From Xanthomonas sp. NCPPB 1128 (GTDB lineage: Bacteria; Pseudomonadota; Gammaproteobacteria; Xanthomonadales; Xanthomonadaceae): a stretch of 64,000 nucleotides of DNA. Below, piece after piece: positions 56,308-64,000 of this stretch (position 1 is its first letter; each line of letters starts with the position of its first letter). The stretch covers positions 1-64,000 of the forward strand of contig NZ_LFME01000022.1 in assembly GCF_001043115.1 (NCBI RefSeq), read 5' to 3'. The notes beneath the pieces are model-generated. The model was not told the DNA's origin. It made no database searches and saw only the letters and a program-made list of their open reading frames with translations. The position numbers and the translations under genes are program-made.

Positions 56308-57615
56308 ATGACCGCTTCCGCTACGCCCCCAGCTGCCGCCGATGCCGCGCCGCACGGCGCCGCCGCCGTGTTTCGCGTGGTCACCGGCAACTTCCTCGAG
56401 ATGTACGACTTCATGGTCTATGGCTTCTATGCCACGGCCATCGGCCATGCGTTCTTCCCGTCGCACAGCGCCTTCGCCTCGCTGATGCTGTCGCTGGCCA
56501 CGTTCGGCGCCGGCTTCCTGATGCGGCCGATCGGCGCACTGGTGCTGGGCGGCTACATCGACCGGCACGGGCGCCGCAAGGGCCTGATCCTGACCCTGGG
56601 GCTGATGTCGGCGGGCGTGCTGCTGATCGCCTTCGTCCCCGGCTACGGCACCATCGGCGTGCTGGCACCGTTGCTGGTGCTGCTCGGCCGCCTGCTGCAG
56701 GGCTTCTCCGCAGGCGCCGAGCTGGGTGGCGTGTCGGTGTATCTGGCCGAGATCGCCACGCCGGGCCGGCGCGGCTTCTACGTGGCTTGGCAGTCGGCCA
56801 GCCAGCAGGTGGCGGTGGTGTTCGCCGCTGCGCTCGGCGTGGCCCTGCATGCGCTGCTGTCCGACAGCGTGATGGACAGCTGGGGCTGGCGCGTACCGTT
56901 CGCCATCGGCAGCCTGATCGTGCCGCTGATCTTCCTGATCCGCCGCTCGCTGCAGGAAACCCCCGAGTTCGCCGCGCGCCAGGCGCCGGACCTGGCCGGC
57001 ATCGCACGCTCGCTGCGCGCCAATGTCGGGCTGATCCTGGCCGGCGTGGGCATGGTGATGATGACCACCGTGTCGTTCTACCTGATCACCGCCTACATGC
57101 CGACCTACGGCCGCACCGAGCTGCACCTGAGCGAGCTGGACAGCCTGGTGGTGACCGGCTGCATCGGCCTGTCCAATTTCGTGTGGCTGCCGGTGATGGG
57201 CGCGCTGAGCGACCGCATCGGCCGCAAGCCGCTGCTGGTGTTCGCCAGCGTGGCCATGTTGCTGACGGTGTGGCCGGCGCTGCAATGGCTGGTCGACGCG
57301 CCCTCGTTCGCGCGGCTGCTGCTGGCCGGCGAGTGGCTGTCGCTGCTGTACGGCGCCTACAACGGCGCGATGGTGGTGGCGCTGACCGAGGTGATGCCGG
57401 CGGAGGTCCGCACCACCGGTTTCTCGCTGGCCTACAGCCTGGCTACCGCGACGATGGGCGGCTTCACCCCGGCGGTGTCCACCTGGCTGATCCACGTCAC
57501 CCATAGCCGCGCGGCGCCGGCGCTGTGGCTGTCGCTGGCAGCGCTGATCGGCCTGGCCTGCACCTTCTTGCTGTTCCGTCGCCAGCGCGGCACCGGCACG
57601 TTCCAGGCCGACTGA
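56308..57615 (+). CDS. MHS-family MFS symporter (citrate/tricarboxylate-like)
   Basis: 435 residues from the ATG at 56308, twelve TM segments. The MHS signature is [25 protein letters not shown] in TM1, followed by [28 protein letters not shown] (the MFS loop 2-3 motif) and [21 protein letters not shown] in TM4. The second copy, [14 protein letters not shown], is clear. This is closest to the citrate-proton symporter (CitA/TcuC) subgroup, but MHS members also carry proline/betaine, shikimate and alpha-ketoglutarate. The precise substrate is uncertain. It is convergent with the phosphoesterase gene that follows. Confidence 0.88.
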   Translation: MTASATPPAAADAAPHGAAAVFRVVTGNFLEMYDFMVYGFYATAIGHAFFPSHSAFASLMLSLATFGAGFLMRPIGALVLGGYIDRHGRRKGLILTLGLMSAGVLLIAFVPGYGTIGVLAPLLVLLGRLLQGFSAGAELGGVSVYLAEIATPGRRGFYVAWQSASQQVAVVFAAALGVALHALLSDSVMDSWGWRVPFAIGSLIVPLIFLIRRSLQETPEFAARQAPDLAGIARSLRANVGLILAGVGMVMMTTVSFYLITAYMPTYGRTELHLSELDSLVVTGCIGLSNFVWLPVMGALSDRIGRKPLLVFASVAMLLTVWPALQWLVDAPSFARLLLAGEWLSLLYGAYNGAMVVALTEVMPAEVRTTGFSLAYSLATATMGGFTPAVSTWLIHVTHSRAAPALWLSLAALIGLACTFLLFRRQRGTGTFQAD

Positions 57616-57636
57616 TCTCGCGTTGCGTCGAGGCGG

Positions 57637-57666
57637 GCAGGGCGACGGCAGTCCGTCGCGCCCTGC
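57637..57666. terminator. Hairpin with a bulge between convergent genes
   Basis: GCAGGGCGACGG pairs with CCGTCG-CG-CCCTGC, giving a 12-bp stem with a two-base bulge and a CAGT loop. It sits 21 bases after the MFS stop and 45 bases before the convergent phosphoesterase gene end. Terminator role inferred. Confidence 0.55.
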
Positions 57667-57711
57667 GCGCAGGCCGGGCGGCAGGAGCGCGGTCTGCGCA
57701 ACGGGCGCGGT

Positions 57712-59424
57712 CTAACCCAGATCCAGCGCGGCCGTGAGGTCGCCCGGCACCACGCCGCTGGCCGCGTGCATCGCGCGTTCGCGTTCGATCAGGCCCGGCA
57801 ACGGCGCCAGGCCGAAGCGGCGGGTGATGAAGCGCAGGATCGAGCCGGTGTCGTAGACGCTGTGGTCGACGTGGCCGCGCTTGGCGTGCGGCGACACCAC
57901 CAGTGCCGGGATGCGCGAGCCCGGGCCCCAGCGGTCGGCCTTGGGCGGCGCCACGTGATCCCACCAGCCGCCGTTCTCGTCGAAGGTGATGAACACGACG
58001 GTCTTGTCCCACAGCGGGCTGTTGCGCAGCGCGTCCACCACCATCGCGATGTGGCGATCGCCGGCGGCCACGTCGGAATAGCCGGCGTGCATGTTGAGGT
58101 TGCCCTGCGGCTTGTAGAACGTCACCGGCGGCAGCGTGCCGGCCTGCACGTCGGCGAGGAAACGGTTCTCCGGGGCGCTGTCGCCCAGGCCGCCGTCGCG
58201 CAGCCGGCGCGCCCGCGCCGGCGTGCCGGGGGCGAGGTTGGCGAAGTAGTTGAACGGCTGGTGGTGGATCTGGAAGTTGGGGCTGCCCGGGAACTCGCTG
58301 GTGTCGCCGGTGTCGCCCTTGCCCTGCACCGCCAGCGCCCAGCCGCCGGCGTACCAGGCCCAGTCCACACCCTTGGCGTCGAGCGCGTCGCCGATGTGGC
58401 GGTGGGTCTGCGCCGGCAGCGTGTTGGGGCTGTTGGGGTCGGCGTAGTCCGGGCGCGTCGGGTCCTGGCTGGTACTGGGCTGGAACGGCGGGCTCAGGGT
58501 ATTGATCGCCCAGAAGTCCGGGGTCAGCGCGCCGTTGCGCACGAAGCGCGGCCGGCCGTTGAGCGCGGTGCCCGGCGAATCGTCCTGCACCGCCAGGCGG
58601 ATCTCGTCGGCGCGGTCGCTGGCCAGCACGCTGATCTGCGTCCGCCCCGGGCTGCTGTCGGCCTTGGGGTAGTACGGCGCCTGCGCGGCGATCAGGTACT
58701 GATGGTTGAGGAACGAGCCGCCGAACGCGCCCATGAAGAAGTTGTCGCACAGTGTGTAGTCGCGGGCCAGGCTCCACAGCCGCAGCGTGGCCGGCGCATC
58801 GGCGTAGTGGCCCATCACCAGGCCGCCGGCGTCGCTCCACGCGGCGAAGCCGTCGTTGCGGCCGCCGTTGATCTGCATCTGGTTCTCGTAGAAGCGATGC
58901 ACCAGATCGCGGGTCACGATGCCGTGCGGCAGCAGTTGGCCATCGGGCGTGCGCAGCGCGAACGGCGCGTTGGGCAGCGGCCCGATCGCGTCCTCGCCGA
59001 TCTTGTAGCGGCGGTGCGCCACCACCTGTTCGTCCGGCGCCAGCCCGCCCCAGATCGGCGGCAGGATGTCGAGCACGCTGCCGTCGCGGTCCACCTGCCG
59101 CGCCTGCGCCGGCGTCACCTTGGACAGCGGCTGCTGCAGCCCGGGGAACTCGGGGAACAGGTTGTTGAAGCTGCGGTTCTCGGCGTAGATCACCACCACG
59201 TGCTCGATCTTCTGTCGCAGTTGCCGATCCAGTTCCGTCGGCGACAGCGCACGCGCCGGCGCGCGCTTGGCGCTCTCGGCGTGGGCCTCGGCGGGGCCGC
59301 CGAGCGCCAGGGCGCTGCCGGCCAGCGCCAGGCCGCCGAGCAGGCGCCGGCGTTGCGGGTTTTCGGGGGTGGTGTCGGTGTCGGCGGGCGTGGTGGACGC
59401 GGGATCCTGGGGCGGCTTCTTCAC
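57712..59424 (-). CDS. Tat-exported phosphoesterase (acid phosphatase / phospholipase C family)
   Basis: 570 residues from the GTG at 59424. A Tat-type signal is seen in NPQRRRLLGGLALAGSALALGG. The phosphoesterase family (AcpA-like) motifs are IEHVVVIYAENRSFNNLFPEFPG (about 73), GSFLNHQYLIAAQAP (about 240) and VVFITFDENGGWWDHV (about 493) with its metal ligands. Related enzymes are acid phosphatases and phospholipases C active in the periplasm or outside. Substrate cannot be read. There is no good ribosome site in front of the GTG, so a neighbouring start is possible. Confidence 0.87.
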   Translation of the reverse strand: MKKPPQDPASTTPADTDTTPENPQRRRLLGGLALAGSALALGGPAEAHAESAKRAPARALSPTELDRQLRQKIEHVVVIYAENRSFNNLFPEFPGLQQPLSKVTPAQARQVDRDGSVLDILPPIWGGLAPDEQVVAHRRYKIGEDAIGPLPNAPFALRTPDGQLLPHGIVTRDLVHRFYENQMQINGGRNDGFAAWSDAGGLVMGHYADAPATLRLWSLARDYTLCDNFFMGAFGGSFLNHQYLIAAQAPYYPKADSSPGRTQISVLASDRADEIRLAVQDDSPGTALNGRPRFVRNGALTPDFWAINTLSPPFQPSTSQDPTRPDYADPNSPNTLPAQTHRHIGDALDAKGVDWAWYAGGWALAVQGKGDTGDTSEFPGSPNFQIHHQPFNYFANLAPGTPARARRLRDGGLGDSAPENRFLADVQAGTLPPVTFYKPQGNLNMHAGYSDVAAGDRHIAMVVDALRNSPLWDKTVVFITFDENGGWWDHVAPPKADRWGPGSRIPALVVSPHAKRGHVDHSVYDTGSILRFITRRFGLAPLPGLIERERAMHAASGVVPGDLTAALDLG

Positions 59425-59587
59425 GGGGTCATCGGGTGAGGGAAAGGCACCCGCCAGTGTGGGCCGCGTGAATGACAAGTCAAAGCCAGCCGGTCCCGAT
59501 GCCGGGCCGGCGTTCAGCGGCCGTATCGCAGGCGATGCTGCTGGGATTCTGGAAGACGATGCGGCCGGCGGCGCCCGAAGCGACCTC

Positions 59588-59878
59588 TCAGCGGCGCACC
59601 CGCGTGCTGCCGAATAGCTGCTCGCACAACGCCACATAGACGCCCGAGCCATCGCACGCGGCCGCGCCGCTGGCGATGGCGGCGCTCAGCGCCGGGCCGA
59701 GCCGCGCCTCGCCCAGGCGCGCGGCCAGTTCCGTCAGTTGCGTCTGGAACCGCTGCTGCATGTCGGCGATCTGCTGGGCGTCGTGCCCGAGCCAGGCGTA
59801 GCCCTTGTCGTTGTACGCGGCGGCACCGTGCAAGGTCTCGGCCAAGTCGGTTTGCGGGTCCTGCGGATCGGTGGGCAT
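59588..59878 (-). CDS. Small hypothetical protein
   Basis: 96 residues without signal peptide or TM. Helical, with AYNDKGYAWLGHDAQQIADMQQRFQTQLTELAARLG as its central part; two cysteines near the end (AACDGSGVYVALCEQ). No family was recognised. It lies 38 bases after the AI-2E family gene and may be co-transcribed. Composition is protein-like. Confidence 0.6.
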   Translation of the reverse strand: MPTDPQDPQTDLAETLHGAAAYNDKGYAWLGHDAQQIADMQQRFQTQLTELAARLGEARLGPALSAAIASGAAACDGSGVYVALCEQLFGSTRVRR

Positions 59879-59916
59879 CGCGGCGCGCGGGTCGGGGTGG
59901 GATCACACGCCGCAGG

Positions 59917-60981
59917 TCAGGCGGCGGGCTTTCCAGCTCCATCCGCGCCCTCGGCATCGCCCAGCGCGTGCTGCACGTACAGGCGCTTGACCAGCACGTA
60001 GAGCACCACGGTGAGCGGCGCCGCCAGCACCACGCCCATCGGCCCGAACAGCACGCCGATGCCGAACAGCGAGAACAGCAGCAGCGCCGGCGGCAGGTCC
60101 ACCGCACGCGCCTGGATCAGCGGCTGCAGGACATGGCCCTCGAGTTGCTGCAGCACCACGAACAGCAGCAGCGCGCCCAGCGCCACCTGCGGGCTGACGG
60201 TGAAGCCCAGCAGGATCGCCGGGACCGCGGCCACGATCGGGCCGACGATGGGGATGAAGTCGAGCAGCGCGGTCAACAGGCCGATGCCCAGCGCCACCGG
60301 CACGCCCAGCAGCCACAGACCGATGCCGGTCAGGGTGCCGATCACCGCCATCGCCAGCAACTGCCCGGTCAACCACGCACGCAGCGCCTGGCCGCTGGCG
60401 GTCAGCGCCTCGTCGGCGACGCCGCGGCGGTCGCGCGGCAGCAGGTGCAGCAGGCCCTGCCGATACAGCCGCGGCTGTGCGGCCAGATACAGCCCTCCGA
60501 CCATCATCAGCACCGCATCGGTGACGCCGCCGCCGGCCGACAGCACGATGGCGCCGGCGTGCGTGGCCAGGGTCGAGGCGCCGTCGCGCAACTGGTCGGG
60601 GATGCGCTCGATCTGCGGCCCCAGCGGGCCGGACTGCAGCCAGGCATGGAACTTGTTCCAGGCCGCCGGCAAGGTGGCGCGGAAGGTGTCGATCTGCGCG
60701 GCGACCTCGGCACCGAACAGCAGCACGATCGCCGCCAGCGCCAGCACCAGCACCAGGATCACCAGCGCCAGCGCTGCCCACTCCGGCAGCGGCAACCACT
60801 TGCGCAACAGCGTGGCCAGCCCGTGCAGCAGCACGCCCACCACCACCGCGCCGAACACGATCAGCAGCAGCTCCGACAACTGCCAGGCCAGCAGCGCCAG
60901 CGCGCCCAGCGCCATGACGACCAGCACCCGCGCCGCGAAGGGACGCAGGGGCGAGGGGGAACTCGGGAGGGAGGCATTCAT
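59917..60981 (-). CDS. AI-2E family transporter (PerM-like)
   Basis: 354 residues with about eight TM segments. AI-2E/PerM architecture: N-terminal TMs (ALGALALLAWQLSELLLIVFGAVVVGVLLHGLATLL), a coiled central part, then GTLTGIGLWLLGVPVALGIGLLTALLDFIPIVGPIVAAVPAILLG. The motif DFIPxxGP is highly characteristic. LQQLEGHVLQPLIQARAVDLPPALLLFSLF follows. The family name comes from one proposed AI-2 exporter; most members probably move other substrates (PerM, Na+/H+ antiport). It starts an operon with the small hypothetical protein downstream. Confidence 0.9.
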   Translation of the reverse strand: MNASLPSSPSPLRPFAARVLVVMALGALALLAWQLSELLLIVFGAVVVGVLLHGLATLLRKWLPLPEWAALALVILVLVLALAAIVLLFGAEVAAQIDTFRATLPAAWNKFHAWLQSGPLGPQIERIPDQLRDGASTLATHAGAIVLSAGGGVTDAVLMMVGGLYLAAQPRLYRQGLLHLLPRDRRGVADEALTASGQALRAWLTGQLLAMAVIGTLTGIGLWLLGVPVALGIGLLTALLDFIPIVGPIVAAVPAILLGFTVSPQVALGALLLFVVLQQLEGHVLQPLIQARAVDLPPALLLFSLFGIGVLFGPMGVVLAAPLTVVLYVLVKRLYVQHALGDAEGADGAGKPAA

Positions 60982-61174
60982 CGGTGGCGCGGATCCCGAT
61001 CAGGACAATGAGCGCGGACAGTAGTGATAGGGCAGTGCAGGGCGAGCGAAGATCGTGTGCCGCTGGTCGGTGGCGCGCCTCCTCCGGTCGACACCCACGA
61101 GCGATGCCGGCGGGCGCCGCGTGCTGGGCGGTTTCGACGCCCTTTGGTCGGGCGTCCAGCGGTACCGGCCGGCG

Positions 61175-61564
61175 CTACTGCCCGGCGGGCGGCTGCCAGA
61201 GCTCCACCTTGTTGCCTTCCGGATCGATGACCCAGGCGAAGGCGCCGTATTCGGATTCGTCGATGCGGTCCAGCACGTGGCAGCCTTCCTCGCGCAGTGC
61301 CGCGACCAGCGCATGCAGATCGTGCACCCGGTAATTGATCATGAAGGGCGCCGTGCCGGGCGAGAAGTGCGGCTCCTCTGCCGCCGCGCCGATCGACCAG
61401 ACGGTGGAGCCGATCACCGGCACGCCGCTGTCGTCGTTCCAGGCGAAGGCGGTGCCGCCCCAGGCCTGCACGTCGATGCCGAGATGCCGCTGATACCAGG
61501 CCTGCAGCGCGGCCGGATCCTGTGCCTTGAAGAAGATGCCGCCAATCCCGGTGACGCGCTTCAT
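61175..61564 (-). CDS. VOC (glyoxalase-like) family protein
   Basis: 129 residues. The two beta-alpha-beta-beta-beta modules of the vicinal-oxygen-chelate fold are visible: VTGIGGIFFKAQDPAALQAWYQRHLGI and PFMINYRVHDLHALVAALREEGCHVLDRIDESEYGAFAWVIDPEGNKVELWQP. The end has the usual metal-binding glutamate (KVELW). No specific enzyme can be named. The start overlaps the stop of the upstream 112-residue gene (ATGA at 61561-61564), so the two are coupled. Confidence 0.88.
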   Translation of the reverse strand: MKRVTGIGGIFFKAQDPAALQAWYQRHLGIDVQAWGGTAFAWNDDSGVPVIGSTVWSIGAAAEEPHFSPGTAPFMINYRVHDLHALVAALREEGCHVLDRIDESEYGAFAWVIDPEGNKVELWQPPAGQ

Positions 61565-61899
61565 GGAGCCTCCGCTGGTCCGATGGTGGGCTGCCCGGGC
61601 AGTGGCTCGTAACCGTCGCCGCGGCCGCTCAGCCAGCGCAGTCTACGCTTGCCGGCCTCGGCCAGGTACGCCGCGGCGGCCAGCAGCAGCGGATGGCGCA
61701 GGTCAGCGTCGATCATCAATCGCACGTGTCCGTCCACTTCGATGTTCAGGAAATGCGCCTGATCCGCCTCGTCGTCGTAGCTGCGCGCCAGCAACCGATC
61801 GCGGCCGTCACTGAAGCGATAGAGGGTATAGACGTAGGAGTAGCCGTACTCGTCGTCGGGCTCGCTGGCATCCACGTGGTGGGTGATCTCGACGTGCAT
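61561..61899 (-). CDS. Small hypothetical protein coupled to the VOC gene
   Basis: 112 residues, acidic: MHVEITHHVDASEPDDEYG, then a beta-rich middle (YSYVYTLYRFSD, DQAHFLNIEVDGHVRLMID) and a basic, low-complexity C-terminus (GKRRLRWLSGRG). No domain was recognised. It precedes the VOC gene and is translationally coupled to it. No ribosome site is obvious in front of the ATG. Confidence 0.65.
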   Translation of the reverse strand: MHVEITHHVDASEPDDEYGYSYVYTLYRFSDGRDRLLARSYDDEADQAHFLNIEVDGHVRLMIDADLRHPLLLAAAAYLAEAGKRRLRWLSGRGDGYEPLPGQPTIGPAEAP

Positions 61900-61930
61900 G
61901 GGAGGATTCTTTGTGGGTTCCCAGTGCTAG

Positions 61931-62224
61931 TCAGGCCGTGCCCGAGACCACGTGGCTTGTCCCCTCGTTGCCGTTCGCCCAGAGCGTGAAATCAGCGCCT
62001 GCCGGGAAACATGCAATTGCCTCAGGCATCAACAGCTGTACCGCTGCCCGGAACGTATCGCAGGGCGACGGGCTGCCGGTGAAGGTGAGGCGGGCCAACC
62101 ACCGTTGCTGACCGATGCAGAGAATGGCGCACCACTGGCCGGAGACGAGTGCAGTCGCCTTGCTTCCTGGCTGCGCAGGATGCAGCTGCAGATCGGCCAG
62201 GAAGTGATGCGACAGGTCATGCAT
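61931..62224 (-). CDS. Small hypothetical protein
   Basis: 97 residues, MHDLSHHFLADLQLHPAQPG and then a short beta-rich domain (GQWCAILCIGQQRWLARLTFTGS). No signal, TM or family was recognised. The start has no clear ribosome site. It lies 15 bases downstream of the DUF2695 gene in a run of small minus-strand genes, which supports co-transcription more than the sequence itself does. Local G+C is lower than in the main part of the window. Confidence 0.5.
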   Translation of the reverse strand: MHDLSHHFLADLQLHPAQPGSKATALVSGQWCAILCIGQQRWLARLTFTGSPSPCDTFRAAVQLLMPEAIACFPAGADFTLWANGNEGTSHVVSGTA

Positions 62225-62239
62225 CAGGCAGATGTCCGT

Positions 62240-62536
62240 TCACAGTTTGCCCCAGCGCTCCTCGACATTGAAAAGCACCTCACAATCGCAGAAGCCGCCG
62301 TGCGCACCGAGCCACGGAATGACCGCCTCCGGAACGACATCGCGAGAAGCGAGGAATTGCGTGGTGAGCCGCAAGGAATGATCGCAGCCATCGGCGAGCG
62401 CCTCGTTCAAGTAATCAAACAACGCCCAGAGCGTTTCCTTGGGGAGCGGAAGGGCTGCCTCTTTAGAAGCGCGCTGCTCGGGCTTCGCCGTCGCGTGGAG
62501 CGCTTTGCGACGATGGGATTTCGGGTCTTCTGTCAT
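62240..62536 (-). CDS. DUF2695 family protein
   Basis: 98 residues from the ATG at 62536. After a basic N-terminus the DUF2695 domain is recognisable: TLWALFDYLNEALADGCDHSLRLTTQFL, then WLGAHGGFCDCEVLFNVEERWG. The conserved CDH and GGFCDCE pieces are present. The family is small, found across bacteria, and has no known function. It is often found near toxin/immunity or accessory genes; that is general knowledge, and not proof here. The upstream neighbour is a cREC gene. Confidence 0.82.
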   Translation of the reverse strand: MTEDPKSHRRKALHATAKPEQRASKEAALPLPKETLWALFDYLNEALADGCDHSLRLTTQFLASRDVVPEAVIPWLGAHGGFCDCEVLFNVEERWGKL

Positions 62537-62577
62537 TGTCGCTGTCGCTGGGAGAAAACAATGGCGCGGAACAAAAA

Positions 62578-62946
62578 TCAAGGGGCGCGAAGCGTGCCGC
62601 CTGAGGTGCCGGGATCCTGCACGTCGATTGCATCGCGACTGGCCAGGCGCCTGTTCTCAGTCGCCATTCGCTCGATCGACGCGATGCCAAGGCGCATCTT
62701 ATCTCTCGCCGAAGTGTTTGCAGAATGGACGTGCATCCTTGGCGGAACGAAGGACCGAAGTGCCACCGCCTGCTCGATCCAGAGCACCACGTCATACCCT
62801 GTTCCGCGCGAATCGTCGCCTAGATCGTGGTCAAGGCTAAGTTCTTTCACCCTTCCAGTCTTCAATAGCGCAATAACCTCATCCGGCCAGTACGCTCTGG
62901 TCCAGCCTGCGGGTGTTTCTCGCTCGTCATCCAGGAATACCCGCAT
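62578..62946 (-). CDS. cREC (cyclic-phosphate processing receiver) domain protein
   Basis: 122 residues. The receiver-like fold has the acidic pair MRVFLDDERETPAGW, then LSLDHDLGDDSRGTGYDVVLWIEQA with the phosphoacceptor-like aspartates. PRMHVHSANTSARDKM includes the histidine-serine motif. This is the cREC pattern of the family proposed to act on cyclic phosphates, related to response-regulator receivers but without a partner kinase. It has an independent start 42 bases upstream of the DUF2695 gene. Role unproven. Confidence 0.82.
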   Translation of the reverse strand: MRVFLDDERETPAGWTRAYWPDEVIALLKTGRVKELSLDHDLGDDSRGTGYDVVLWIEQAVALRSFVPPRMHVHSANTSARDKMRLGIASIERMATENRRLASRDAIDVQDPGTSGGTLRAP

Positions 62947-63228
62947 CGCGATTGCGCCATTTCAGATGTGGTGGGTCTGCCTCTCGACCCGAATACAATG
63001 AACCTACTACATCGAAGCGCGCAGTGCGCGGCTGGTTCTCGCCGCACTTGGTCTCTGCTTGGTCCCATGTCGCGTCGGTCATGCCGGAGCGAGGCGGCCG
63101 CGATACGCGGTGGCGTGCGCTGGCAATGCCGGTGGGGCGCGTCGGCCGATGGCCTGGCATTGCTTGTGCAGTGCGCTTGGCACGAGCAGCAAGACCACAT
63201 CGATTCCCAGACAGACCACGTCGGACGG

Positions 63229-63531
63229 TCAGTAGCGCTTGATGCAGGCCTTGATGGCCAGGGTGACACGCTTTCGGGTCTCGGCATCCGCCTTGCGAAC
63301 CAGATACGGGGACCGATTGCCCAATACTCCCGGCGCGGTCGACTGCACGCGCTCGGCGAGCTGCGCGATGAAATCACGCCCGAGCGCGCGGTACTGCGCA
63401 ACTTCCTGGGCTGTCAGCGCCATTGTCCACGTATAACCGACCGGGCCATGGCTACAGTTGACGTCGAGTAGCAGCGTGTCGCCGTCGCGCAGGAGGAACC
63501 AGGCATGAGGCGCGTGATCCACTACCTGCAT
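63229..63531 (-). CDS. Small hypothetical protein
   Basis: 100 residues from the ATG at 63531, with AAGGAG upstream. MQVVDHAPHAWFLLRDGDTLLLDVNCSHG resembles a compact alpha/beta domain; the rest is helical with a basic end (ADAETRKRVTLAIKACIKRY). No family was recognised. It is the last upstream member of the run of small minus-strand genes, separated from the cREC gene by about 280 bp with no gene. Confidence 0.68.
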   Translation of the reverse strand: MQVVDHAPHAWFLLRDGDTLLLDVNCSHGPVGYTWTMALTAQEVAQYRALGRDFIAQLAERVQSTAPGVLGNRSPYLVRKADAETRKRVTLAIKACIKRY

Positions 63532-63604
63532 GGCACGCTCCTTCGACGCGCGAGGACAATGCCTCGCGTCCACGTTGCATGCATGACGTAACAGCTCCTG
63601 TCGC

Positions 63605-63838
63605 TTACGTCGACGGCTTGTTCTTGCTGTACACGATCTTCTTGCGTCCCGCCTCACAACTGCCAATGACCTTGCGGTCCTTGACATCGGCGTTGTCGAC
63701 CACGTCCAGCGTGTAGTCCTTGACGCCGTGGGCATCGAGTTTCGCGGTGAGCTCTGCCTTCAACTCATCGCAGTTCTTGCCGGCAAGCGCCGGCGACGAA
63801 ACGAGGGCAAGCAACAGGAAGGCGATTGCGTATTTCAT
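63605..63838 (-). CDS. DUF1161 family secreted protein
   Basis: 77 residues from the ATG at 63838. The signal peptide MKYAIAFLLLALVSSPALA is followed by the DUF1161 domain: NCDELKAELTAKLDAHGVKDYTLDVV, then KVIGSCEAGRKKIVYSK. The two cysteines probably form a disulfide. Similar to Escherichia coli YnfD; the function is not established. It precedes the 100-residue gene on the same strand. Confidence 0.88.
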   Translation of the reverse strand: MKYAIAFLLLALVSSPALAGKNCDELKAELTAKLDAHGVKDYTLDVVDNADVKDRKVIGSCEAGRKKIVYSKNKPST

Positions 63839-64000
63839 GATGGGACCGATAATTGACTGAAGGAAGGGACCTTTCGGCGAAAGCAAACGGCGGCACTGGG
63901 ACTTGGCGGCGAAACCGAATATTTGCCTGCGATGAGCGATTGGTGAGACATGGGCACCCGCTTGGAGTGTAGCAAGTTGCTCGTAGCATCAATCGCGAGG

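Noticed and set aside
62968-63471. 167-residue plus-strand open frame opposite the 100-residue gene
   Set aside because: No ribosome site and no protein-like pattern; the minus-strand gene has a good AAGGAG and start.

Overview
The window is about 68% G+C chromosomal DNA, and most genes read as housekeeping or envelope functions of a Xanthomonadaceae member (Xanthomonas or a close relative). The grounds are the protein repertoire, the scattered REP-type motif GTAGGAGCGGCTTCAGCCGC that is abundant in Xanthomonas, Stenotrophomonas and Lysobacter, short GGGATT-type tandem repeats next to gene ends, and a katB-ankB pair. The genus is inferred from these features and not proven. No tRNA, rRNA, CRISPR array, prophage or complete insertion sequence was seen.

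Layout. 1-3.6 kb: hrpB helicase (cut by the window edge), divergent tatD, a membrane protein and panE. 3.6-15.5 kb: a large minus-strand Tad/Flp tight-adherence pilus operon. From promoter side to end it runs flp pilin, TadG-like protein, secreted protein, TadE/F-like pseudopilin, secreted protein, a second Flp-like prepilin, cpaB/rcpC, secretin cpaC/rcpA, an FHA-fused cpaF/tadA ATPase, tadB, tadC, a DUF192 protein, tadE and a secreted protein. Many junctions are ATGA/GTGA overlaps. A CRP/Clp-type palindrome lies upstream of flp and a strong hairpin lies just after it. An OmpA-type lipoprotein and a small secreted protein sit upstream. 17.5-20.2 kb: a YadG/YadH-type ABC exporter divergent from a ferredoxin-NADP reductase.

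20.2-27.5 kb: four tandem copies of a 141-bp hairpin-rich repeat, then a membrane protein/XRE regulator pair behind two matching 20-bp operators. These are followed by a TAP-like lipoprotein hydrolase, a NatAB-like ABC exporter, a CPBP protease and a lipoprotein carrying a TonB C-terminal domain. 27.7-37.5 kb: UPF0114 protein, GST, dipeptidyl peptidase IV, Coa1-like protein, DUF885 hydrolase, two paralogous cysteine-rich secreted proteins flanking a lipoprotein, and hemB. 37.7-43.3 kb: an SDR/LysR divergent pair, a secreted nuclease, and a PepSY-flavodoxin-FNR fusion behind a Fur-box-like site.

43.8-54.2 kb: a PD40 propeller gene broken by a frameshift, aroE, three small membrane proteins, dinG, katB-ankB, and an unusual SDR with a zinc-ribbon-like insert. 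54.2-64 kb: lipoprotein, metallophosphatase, MHS-family symporter, Tat-exported phosphoesterase, AI-2E family protein, VOC protein. The last 2 kb is a run of small, lower-G+C minus-strand genes (DUF2695, cREC, DUF1161, unknowns) with an accessory character.

The most coherent system is the Tad pilus. Its unusual parts are the FHA-ATPase fusion, two Flp-like prepilins, extra secreted proteins, and no visible prepilin peptidase or TadZ in the locus. The most specific regulatory find is the paired operator in front of the XRE/membrane module.
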